From Ruminococcus sp. (GTDB lineage Bacteria > Bacillota > Clostridia > Oscillospirales > Ruminococcaceae), in assembly GCA_029063695.1 (NCBI GenBank), contig JAIDNR010000207.1, positions 1-5,062 on the forward strand: DNA of 5,062 nt. The letters run 5' to 3'. Shown piece after piece: positions 1 to 5,040 of this stretch (the first letter of the stretch is position 1; every line of letters starts with the position of its first letter). Under the pieces are notes generated by a model that was given only the letters and a program-made list of their open reading frames with translations, did not search any database and was not told the origin of the DNA. The position numbers and the translations under genes are program-made.

Positions 1-1268
1 AAACTTATGTTGCATCGGACGTTCCCGCAATTCTTAAATATACAAGAAATGTTTATTATATCGACAATATGGAAATTGCAAAGCTTGAAAAAGGTGCTGT
101 TTCTTTCTACAATATTGACCGTGAAGAAATTCAGAAGGAACTTGTTGAAATCAAGTGGGACGCTGAAGCTGCCGAAAAAGGCGGATACGAGCATTTTATG
201 CTTAAAGAAATTCACGAACAGCCGAAAGTTATCAGGGATACTATCAATTCTGTTGTAAAGGACGGAAAAATCTGTTTCAGCGAAATCGGTCTCATTGATG
301 AGGAAATGCAGAAAATTAATCAGATTTATATTGTTGCCTGCGGTTCTGCTTATCATGTAGGCATGGCAGTACAGTATGTTATCGAGGACTTTACATCAAT
401 TCAGGTTCGTGTTGAACTTGCATCGGAGTTCAGATACAGGAAGATGAAACTTGCCAAAGACAGCCTTGTTATTATTATCAGCCAGTCGGGAGAGACGGCA
501 GACAGTCTTGCGGCACTCCGTATGGCAAAGGAGAACGGCGTAAAGACTCTGGGTATAGTGAACGTTGTCGGTTCATCAATTGCACGTGAGGCGGACAATG
601 TATTCTATACACTTGCAGGTCCTGAAATTTCCGTTGCTACCACAAAGGCATATAGTACTCAGCTCATTGCAGGTTATCTTCTTGCTATGCAGTTTGCACT
701 TACAAGAGGTGAAATGGAGCAGGAGCAGTATAATTCACTTCTTAGAGAACTTAATACAATCCCGAACAAGATTGAAAAGATTCTTGAGGACAAAGAACGT
801 ATTCAGTGGTATGCAAATAAGCTTGCGGCTTGCAAAGATGCTTTCTTTATCGGACGTGGTATAGACTATGCAATCGGACTTGAAGGCAGTCTCAAAATGA
901 AAGAAATCAGCTATATTCATTCAGAAGCTTATGCGGCAGGTGAATTGAAGCATGGTCCAATCAGTCTTATTGAGGACGGTATTCCCGTTATCGGCGTACT
1001 CACTCAGCCTGATTTGTACGAAAAGACAGTCAGCAATATGGTTGAAGTAAAAAGCCGTGGAGCGTCTCTCATGGGACTTACAACATACGGTAATTACAGT
1101 ATGGAAGATTTAGCGGACTTTACTGTATATATTCCGCAGACAGACCCGCATTTTGCAGGAAGTCTTTCTGTGATTCCATTACAGCTTTTAGGCTACTATG
1201 TATCGGTTGCAAAGGGATATGACGTAGATAAGCCGAGAAATCTCGCAAAGAGTGGTACTTTTGAATAA
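1..1268 (+). CDS. glmS: Glutamine--fructose-6-phosphate aminotransferase (isomerizing), C-terminal part, 5' truncated by the window
   Basis: GlmS is the cytoplasmic enzyme that makes glucosamine-6-phosphate from fructose-6-phosphate and glutamine, the first step to UDP-GlcNAc and peptidoglycan. The reading frame is open from the window edge (first whole codon at 3, reading TYVASDVPAIL), so the ATG at 69 is internal; 421 residues are visible against roughly 600 for the family. Visible residues ~1-70 are the end of the glutaminase domain and linker. SIS domain 1 carries ACGSAYH (112-118) and SQSGETADSL (160-169). SIS domain 2 carries GRG (284-286) and EISYIHSEAYAAGELKHGP (301-319). Residues matching E. 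coli Lys485, Glu488, His504 and the Schiff-base Lys603 are present at 298, 301, 317 and 416, the last in the C-terminal NLAKSGTFE. Small departures are CGSAYH for CGTSYH and VATTKAY for VASTKAF. The N-terminal Cys nucleophile and any upstream glmS ribozyme lie outside the window. A hairpin terminator follows the stop. Identity is very secure. Confidence 0.97.
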   Translation, partial: TYVASDVPAILKYTRNVYYIDNMEIAKLEKGAVSFYNIDREEIQKELVEIKWDAEAAEKGGYEHFMLKEIHEQPKVIRDTINSVVKDGKICFSEIGLIDEEMQKINQIYIVACGSAYHVGMAVQYVIEDFTSIQVRVELASEFRYRKMKLAKDSLVIIISQSGETADSLAALRMAKENGVKTLGIVNVVGSSIAREADNVFYTLAGPEISVATTKAYSTQLIAGYLLAMQFALTRGEMEQEQYNSLLRELNTIPNKIEKILEDKERIQWYANKLAACKDAFFIGRGIDYAIGLEGSLKMKEISYIHSEAYAAGELKHGPISLIEDGIPVIGVLTQPDLYEKTVSNMVEVKSRGASLMGLTTYGNYSMEDLADFTVYIPQTDPHFAGSLSVIPLQLLGYYVSVAKGYDVDKPRNLAKSGTFE

Positions 1269-1273
1269 AATAA

Positions 1274-1299
1274 AAAAGGGAGCAGTTATGCTCCCTTTT
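1274..1299 (+). terminator. Rho-independent terminator after glmS
   Basis: A perfect 11-bp stem (AAAAGGGAGCA at 1274-1284, TGCTCCCTTTT at 1289-1299) closes a GTTA loop six bases after the glmS stop codon. The plus-strand U-tract is only four bases (then GACTG). On the minus strand the stem is followed by six Ts and more T-rich sequence, so it could work in both directions. The central 22 nt recur as an exact reverse complement at 2346-2367. Confidence 0.85.
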
Positions 1300-1325
1300 G
1301 ACTGCGTTTGTATTAATTTTTTGTA

Positions 1326-1345
1326 AATACACTAAAATGTGTATT
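1326..1345. promoter_or_regulatory. Inverted repeat abutting the -35 box: candidate operator
   Basis: AATACAC (1326-1332) and GTGTATT (1339-1345) are perfect 7-bp inverted arms separated by TAAAAT. The right arm overlaps the first two bases of the -35 hexamer at 1344-1349, so a dimeric regulator bound here would contact or block RNA polymerase. The arms contain G/C bases, so this is more than simple A/T tract symmetry, but it is a single instance and no regulator is encoded nearby. It could instead be a weak hairpin or chance. Confidence 0.35.
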
Positions 1346-1372
1346 GACTTTTTATAAAAAAAGTGATATAAT
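1344..1372 (+). promoter_or_regulatory. SigA-type promoter of the secreted-protein gene
   Basis: The -35 box TTGACT (1344-1349) and -10 box TATAAT (1367-1372) are separated by exactly 17 bases. A TG at 1364-1365, one base before the -10, makes it an extended -10 promoter. The predicted transcription start is near 1379-1380, giving a leader of about 26 nt. The spacer holds a second, A/T-rich dyad (ACTTTTT 1347-1353, AAAAAGT 1358-1364). The gene therefore has its own promoter behind the glmS terminator. Confidence 0.85.
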
Positions 1373-1389
1373 AAAGTTAATTAAATAAA

Positions 1390-1395
1390 AAGGAG
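1390..1395 (+). promoter_or_regulatory. Ribosome binding site that decides the start of the secreted-protein gene
   Basis: AAGGAG at 1390-1395 is 10 bases before the ATG at 1406 but only one base before the in-frame ATG at 1397. Initiation at 1397 is sterically implausible, so the ATG at 1406 (protein starting MNFANK) is preferred. Confidence 0.7.
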
Positions 1396-1405
1396 TATGT
1401 TTAAA

Positions 1406-2326
1406 ATGAATTTTGCCAATAAAATAAGTGGTATGATTTTAACGGGTATAATGTGTTTTTCAGCAGTTTCAACCTTGAATTTTGATAATGTTTTTGGTGC
1501 TGAGAATACATGGCAGGAATCATATCTGGAAGTGATTGATGAAAATATTGAGGCAGGAACAGAAAATTATTCTTATTCTCTGGCTTATATTGATGATGAT
1601 GAAATACCGGAGCTTCTTATTTATACCAACAATAATTACTATTCGTTATATACTTTTTATAACAGTCAGGCTGATTTATGTGAAAAATGGACATACAGAA
1701 GTACAACAAAGTTCTGTACCGATAAAAGTGGTTACTGCTGGATAACAGTAAATGAAAACGGTTATGTTCACTACTCTACATTCTACAGATTGGAAAGTGG
1801 TTCATTTAATCGTCTTTATGTGTTTTGCACCGACCAAAGCGAATTTGTAAACGGCAATGATAGTGATGAAACACCGACTGTAAAATATTCAATCAACGAT
1901 GAATATGTCAATGAAGAAGAATATCAACTGAAAATGGCAGAACTTGAACAATATTCTGATTTTGCTGTTCAGGGAACATCGGAATATTCTTATGATGGAA
2001 TCAGACAATACCTGCTTGATTCTATGAAAAATGAAATACCACAGGTTGAAGAAACAACTCAGACAACGGACGACAATGTATATGAAGATACAACTACAAC
2101 TGCCGTATCTTCCACAGTCGCAGTATCAGATGAAACAACGCAGTCTGCTTCTAATACTACAGCATCTTCCACAAATAGTACTTCTGTATCAACTTCAACT
2201 GTAAGTACGACTTCCGAAAAAACTTCATCACCCAAAACAGGCGATAAAGGAATGTATGCATGGATTATTGGCTGTTTTGCATTGATTACTGCTTGCCTTT
2301 CTAAAAACAAAAAGAAATCATCGTAA
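1406..2326 (+). CDS. Secreted, probably sortase-anchored cell-surface protein of unknown function
   Basis: I do not recognise a named family. The 306-residue protein (start chosen at ATG 1406 from RBS spacing) begins with a Sec signal peptide: Lys6, a hydrophobic core over ~8-24, and a likely cleavage after VFGA (~residue 32). Residues ~33-210 form an exported acidic, Tyr-rich domain with a motif AYIDDDEIPELLIY (60-73), resembling the 'D-x-D-x-D-G-x-P-E-L' element of many clostridial surface proteins and lipoproteins. It has four cysteines (92, 104, 111, 141). Residues ~213-275 are a stalk in which I count 35 Ser/Thr among residues 217-275. The C-terminus has the order of a cell-wall sorting signal: SPKTGD (275-280), hydrophobic segment (~283-298), then the basic tail KNKKKSS. 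SPKTG differs from LPXTG but resembles (S/P)PXTG motifs used by some clostridial class B sortases. It has its own promoter and lies between two mirrored hairpins. Export is confident, anchoring probable, function unknown. Confidence 0.88.
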   Translation: MNFANKISGMILTGIMCFSAVSTLNFDNVFGAENTWQESYLEVIDENIEAGTENYSYSLAYIDDDEIPELLIYTNNNYYSLYTFYNSQADLCEKWTYRSTTKFCTDKSGYCWITVNENGYVHYSTFYRLESGSFNRLYVFCTDQSEFVNGNDSDETPTVKYSINDEYVNEEEYQLKMAELEQYSDFAVQGTSEYSYDGIRQYLLDSMKNEIPQVEETTQTTDDNVYEDTTTTAVSSTVAVSDETTQSASNTTASSTNSTSVSTSTVSTTSEKTSSPKTGDKGMYAWIIGCFALITACLSKNKKKSS

Positions 2327-2345
2327 TATGATGTTCTAAAAAAAT

Positions 2346-2367
2346 AAGGGAGCATAACTGCTCCCTT
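2346..2367. terminator. Hairpin terminator after the secreted-protein gene, mirror copy of the glmS terminator
   Basis: A perfect 9-bp stem (AAGGGAGCA at 2346-2354, TGCTCCCTT at 2359-2367) closes a TAAC loop, starting 19 bases after the stop codon at 2326. On the plus strand only TT follows before GAATTTTC, a weak U-tract, so some read-through into the HD gene is plausible. On the minus strand the stem is followed by TTATTTTTTT, a better terminator. All 22 nt, loop included, are the exact reverse complement of the centre of the hairpin at 1274-1299. Confidence 0.7.
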
Positions 2368-2377
2368 GAATTTTCTG

Positions 2378-2384
2378 AAAGAGG
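2378..2384 (+). promoter_or_regulatory. Candidate ribosome binding site for the HD-domain gene
   Basis: AAAGAGG at 2378-2384 is the only good Shine-Dalgarno-like sequence before the HD gene. It is 8 bases before codon 2393 (ATA) and 11 before 2396 (ATT), but 38 bases before the first in-frame ATG at 2423. It therefore points to translation starting at or near 2393, where no standard start codon exists. Confidence 0.4.
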
Positions 2385-2422
2385 TTTGTTGTATAATTTA
2401 TACTGCACTTACAAACAAGGCA

Positions 2423-2830
2423 ATGAAAATAGCTTATGACGCACATCATGGACAGTTGGACTGTAACGGAGTACCGTATATTTTTCACCCGTATCATCTT
2501 GCGGAACAGATGTGCGACGAAATCACGACTTGTGTTGCTTTATTGCATGATGTTGTTGAAGATACGGATATTACTATTGAACAGCTTGAAGAAGTATTTC
2601 CGAAAGAAGTTACGGAGGCTTTAAAGTTGCTTACTCATGACGATAATACAGATTATTTTGAGTATATCAGGGCAATCAAAAGCAATCCTGTTGCAAGAAC
2701 AGTGAAAATGGCTGATTTACAGCATAATTCAGACCAGAGCAGAATAGTTGACAAAAAAGCTGTACCTGCTGAAAAACTGGAATACTGGAATAAAAAGTAT
2801 ACAAAGGCACGTCAGATTTTAGAAGATTAA
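2423..2830 (+). CDS. Small single-domain HD hydrolase, RelA/SpoT hydrolase-like
   Basis: This resembles the HD domain of RelA/SpoT and small MESH1-type alarmone hydrolases, which remove pyrophosphate from (p)ppGpp with a metal ion; no synthetase domain is present. From ATG 2423 it is 135 residues. The metal and catalytic set is intact: His22 (PYIFHP), His42-Asp43 and Glu46-Asp47 (LLHDVVEDT), Asp98 and Asn102 (MADLQHN). The position matching Rel Arg44, which contacts the guanine base, is Asp13 (GQLDCNG), so substrate identity is uncertain. The start is a problem: coding similarity seems to extend upstream to IYTALTNKAMK, where relatives as I remember them begin MIYT; the Met position is an ATA codon at 2393, 8 bases after AAAGAGG. 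The ATG at 2423 has only AAGG two bases away. If 2393 is used, the protein is 145 residues. No clear promoter of its own is visible, unless the TATAAT at 2392-2397 is one. It converges on dapL. Confidence 0.85.
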   Translation: MKIAYDAHHGQLDCNGVPYIFHPYHLAEQMCDEITTCVALLHDVVEDTDITIEQLEEVFPKEVTEALKLLTHDDNTDYFEYIRAIKSNPVARTVKMADLQHNSDQSRIVDKKAVPAEKLEYWNKKYTKARQILED

Positions 2831-2836
2831 GAATAA

Positions 2837-2867
2837 AAAAGGACTTGTAAAATTTACAAGTCCTTTT
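2837..2867. terminator. Bidirectional terminator between the convergent HD and dapL genes
   Basis: A 13-bp stem (2837-2849 with 2855-2867; core GGACTTGTA / TACAAGTCC) encloses AAATT. Runs of A on the left and T on the right supply U-tracts on both strands. It occupies most of the 43-base gap between the stop of the HD gene (2830) and the stop of dapL (2874), so it probably serves both genes. Confidence 0.88.
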
Positions 2868-2873
2868 GATTTG

Positions 2874-4082
2874 TTATAATGATTTAACAAGTTCCTTGAA
2901 ACGTTCCATAGCTTCAATAGTACGCTGTCTGTCACCGAATGCGGTAAGTCTGAACCAGCCTTCACCGTTTTTGCCGAAACCTGCTCCGGGAGTACCAACA
3001 ACAGCAATCTTTTCAAGCATGAGGTCGAAAAATTCCCAGCTACCCATATTATTCGGGCATTTGAACCAGATATACGGCGAATTGATTCCGCCTGTGAACT
3101 TAACACCAAGAGAAGTCATAGTATCGGCGATAATACGTGCATTTTCCTGATAGTATGCGATATTTTCGTGAATCTGCTTTAAGCCTTCCTCAGTGAATAC
3201 AGCAGCAGCAGCACACTGTACAGGATAAGAAACGCCGTTGAACTTGCTTCCCTGACGGCGACCCCAGAGCTGTGCAACGGAAACGTCTGTTCCGTCACTT
3301 GCCTTGACAACAAGTTCATTCGGGATAACAGTATAACCGCATCTCATACCTGTAAAGCCTGCTGTCTTTGAGAGAGAACACATTTCAATAGCTACTTCTT
3401 TTGCACCGTCAATACAGAAGATACTGCGAGGAATACCGTTCTCAGTGATGAATGCTTCATAAGCGGAATCATATATAATAACAGCATTATTCTGCTTTGC
3501 ATAGTCAATCCAGACTTTAAGCTGTTCAGCGGTATAAACAGAACCTGTCGGATTATTTGGTGAACAGAGGTAAATAATATCAGCGTGTACGCTGAAATCA
3601 GGCATAGCCGCAAAACCGTTTTCCTCATTGGAATCGGCATAGATGATTTTTCTGCCATTCATAAGATTTGAGTCAACGTATACGGGATAAGCAGGGTCGG
3701 TTACAAGAATAATATTATCATCGCCGAAAATATCAACGATATTGCCACAGTCAGCCTTTGCACCGTCGTTAATGCGGATTTCATCGGGTGAAACGTCAGC
3801 ACCGAAACTCTTGTAATAGCCTGATACGGCTTCTTTAAGGAAGTCATAGCCTGCACCGCTGTCCTCATAGCCCTTGAAAGTCTCTTTCACGCCCATTTCG
3901 TCACAGCCTTTTTTCATGGCATCTATAACGACGGGAGCAATCGGAAGTGTGACATCGCCTATTCCCATTCTGATTATATCAGCATCTGGATTTTCAGCCT
4001 TGAAAGCATTGATTTTCTTGGCAATATTGATAAACAGGTAATTTTTTTCTAATTTGAGAAAATTTTCGTTTAACTGTGGCAT
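2874..4082 (-). CDS. dapL: LL-diaminopimelate aminotransferase
   Basis: DapL is a cytoplasmic PLP enzyme that converts L-2,3,4,5-tetrahydrodipicolinate plus glutamate to LL-2,6-diaminopimelate and 2-oxoglutarate, replacing the acylated DapD/DapC/DapE steps. The 402-residue product has the usual family length and a fold-type I aminotransferase pattern: IGDVTLP near the N-terminus (41-47), ETFKGYEDSGAGYDFLKEAV (67-86), TDPAYPVY (128-135), SPNNPTG (174-180, PLP-contacting Asn177), YDSAYEAF (204-211, Asp205 and Tyr208), SLSKTAGFTGMRCGY with Schiff-base Lys239, and FRLTAFG with the carboxylate-binding Arg378. I chose the ATG at 4082 (MPQLNENF) over a GTG at 4091, because AAGGAG (4096-4091) is 8 bases before this ATG and overlaps the GTG. 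The start shares one base with the dapF stop (TAATG), which suggests translational coupling. DapL's product is DapF's substrate. The similar family MalY/AspC is less likely given these motifs and the neighbour. Confidence 0.96.
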   Translation of the reverse strand: MPQLNENFLKLEKNYLFINIAKKINAFKAENPDADIIRMGIGDVTLPIAPVVIDAMKKGCDEMGVKETFKGYEDSGAGYDFLKEAVSGYYKSFGADVSPDEIRINDGAKADCGNIVDIFGDDNIILVTDPAYPVYVDSNLMNGRKIIYADSNEENGFAAMPDFSVHADIIYLCSPNNPTGSVYTAEQLKVWIDYAKQNNAVIIYDSAYEAFITENGIPRSIFCIDGAKEVAIEMCSLSKTAGFTGMRCGYTVIPNELVVKASDGTDVSVAQLWGRRQGSKFNGVSYPVQCAAAAVFTEEGLKQIHENIAYYQENARIIADTMTSLGVKFTGGINSPYIWFKCPNNMGSWEFFDLMLEKIAVVGTPGAGFGKNGEGWFRLTAFGDRQRTIEAMERFKELVKSL

Positions 4083-4951
4083 TATAAGCACTCCTTCATC
4101 ATGTTAATATAGTTATCATCAACAACACCATCGCATATAAAGTCGGCAGAACCTGTCATCATGACAGTGCCGTCGGACTGATATGTTATACGCAAATCAC
4201 CGCCACGCAGGTGAATCAGGATTTCATCGTCATACTTGCAGTAACCGTTGAGTACAGCAGCAACAGCGGACGCACAAGCACCCGTACCGCAGGCGAAAGT
4301 CTCACCGCTTCCACGTTCCCACACACGCATATTGAGAGTGTGTTCGTCAAGGACTTCAATAAATTCTGTATTGATTCTTTCGGGAAACAGCTTGTGATTT
4401 TCAAAGTGACAGCCGATTTTTTCGAGGTCTAAATCAGCGATATTCTCAGTAAAAAGTACAGCGTGAGGATTTCCCATAGAAACGCAGGTAAGATTATAAG
4501 TACCGCCGTTTACTTCAACAGGGACATTGATAAATCTGTCGCCTTTGTAGTCAACAGGAATATTTTCGGGTTCAAGAATCGCTTTACCCATATCGACTTT
4601 GACAAGTTCGACTTTATTATCGGAATTTACAAAAAGAGTGAGGTATTTTATACCCGAAAGAGTTTCGAGAGTAATCTCTTTTTTATCCGTAAGACCTTTT
4701 TCATAGACGTATTTGCCGATACAGCGTGTTGCATTACCGCACATTTTACCCTCTGAACCGTCAATATTAAACATACGCATACGGAAATCGGCTTTATCGG
4801 ACGGCATAATCATAACAAGACCGTCAGAACCTATGCCTTTTCTTACGTCGCTGAGAATCATAGAGACTTTTTCGGGTTCGTCAACAGATTCCTCAAAGCA
4901 GTTCACGTAGATATAGTCGTTGCCGATACCGTGCATTTTGGTAAACTTCAT
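4082..4951 (-). CDS. dapF: Diaminopimelate epimerase
   Basis: DapF interconverts LL- and meso-diaminopimelate in the cytoplasm by a PLP-independent two-cysteine mechanism; meso-DAP feeds lysine synthesis and peptidoglycan crosslinking. The 289-residue protein starts with the hallmark MKFTKMHGIGNDYIYV. The two catalytic cysteines are Cys71 (GKMCGNATRC) and Cys221 (GETFACGTGACASA). Substrate-contacting residues known from H. influenzae DapF are matched by Asn11, Asn62 (FNIDGSEGKMCGN), Asn161 (GNPHAV), Asn194 (RINTEF) and Glu212-Arg213 (WERGSGE). Length is slightly above the common ~275 residues. The ATG at 4951 has AAAGGA 8 bases upstream and a consensus promoter behind it. It is the first gene of a dapF-dapL operon and overlaps dapL by one base. 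The promoter-to-gene leader is only ~30 nt, and I see no lysine riboswitch or attenuator. Confidence 0.98.
   Translation of the reverse strand: MKFTKMHGIGNDYIYVNCFEESVDEPEKVSMILSDVRKGIGSDGLVMIMPSDKADFRMRMFNIDGSEGKMCGNATRCIGKYVYEKGLTDKKEITLETLSGIKYLTLFVNSDNKVELVKVDMGKAILEPENIPVDYKGDRFINVPVEVNGGTYNLTCVSMGNPHAVLFTENIADLDLEKIGCHFENHKLFPERINTEFIEVLDEHTLNMRVWERGSGETFACGTGACASAVAAVLNGYCKYDDEILIHLRGGDLRITYQSDGTVMMTGSADFICDGVVDDNYINMMKECL
4091..4096 (-). promoter_or_regulatory. Ribosome binding site of dapL inside the end of dapF
   Basis: On the minus strand AAGGAG (4096-4091) lies in the last codons of dapF (Lys-Glu of MMKECL), 8 bases before the dapL ATG. It decides the dapL start at 4082, since the upstream in-frame GTG (4091-4089) overlaps it. 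Confidence 0.85.
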
Positions 4952-4959
4952 ATCAATCT

Positions 4960-4965
4960 TCCTTT
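4960..4965 (-). promoter_or_regulatory. Ribosome binding site of dapF
   Basis: Minus-strand AAAGGA (4965-4960) is 8 bases before the ATG at 4951, fixing the start at the conserved MKFTKMHG sequence. Confidence 0.8.
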
Positions 4966-4989
4966 CTCAGTTAAATTCTCCCAATTAAC

Positions 4990-5018
4990 ATTATAATACT
5001 GTAAAGCGAAGAAGTCAA
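4990..5018 (-). promoter_or_regulatory. SigA-type promoter of the dapF-dapL operon
   Basis: On the minus strand, TTGACT (5018-5013) and TATAAT (4995-4990) are separated by exactly 17 bases. Transcription should begin near 4983, giving a leader of about 32 nt. Both hexamers and the spacer length match the promoter at 1344-1372. A run of A and T (5024-5040) lies just upstream of the -35 and could act as an UP element. Confidence 0.88.
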
Positions 5019-5023
5019 GAGAA

Positions 5024-5040
5024 TATAAAAATTTTTTATA
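5024..5040 (-). promoter_or_regulatory. A/T-tract upstream of the dapF promoter, candidate UP element
   Basis: Seventeen consecutive A/T bases (TATAAAAA-T-TTTTTATA) end five bases upstream of the -35 box, where the alpha subunit of RNA polymerase binds UP elements. The tract is also an imperfect palindrome, but such symmetry is easy in pure A/T sequence. The remaining bases to the window end (5041-5062) show nothing I can identify. Confidence 0.4.

Noticed and set aside
69..71. ATG as the start of glmS
   Set aside because: The frame is open upstream to the window edge and encodes conserved GlmS sequence (VASDVPAIL), so this Met is internal.
1120..1332. Minus-strand open frame of 70 codons over the glmS 3' end
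   Set aside because: It is antisense to conserved coding sequence, crosses the terminator hairpin, and has no RBS or family resemblance.
1397..1399. ATG as the start of the secreted-protein gene
   Set aside because: It lies one base after AAGGAG; the ATG at 1406 has usable spacing and gives a normal signal peptide.
2042..2230. Tandem DNA repeat in the Thr/Ser-rich stalk
   Set aside because: Composition is repetitive at protein level, but I found no exact repeating DNA unit.
2059..2355. Minus-strand open frame of 98 codons opposite the surface protein's Ser/Thr stalk
   Set aside because: Its Val-rich sequence is what the reverse complement of Thr/Ser codons gives, it runs through the hairpin at 2346-2367, and it has no RBS or recognisable domain.
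2366..2368. TTG as the start of the HD gene
   Set aside because: It sits at the last stem bases of the terminator hairpin and upstream of the only plausible RBS.
4089..4091. GTG as the start of dapL
   Set aside because: It overlaps the AAGGAG that serves the ATG at 4082, and no RBS precedes it.
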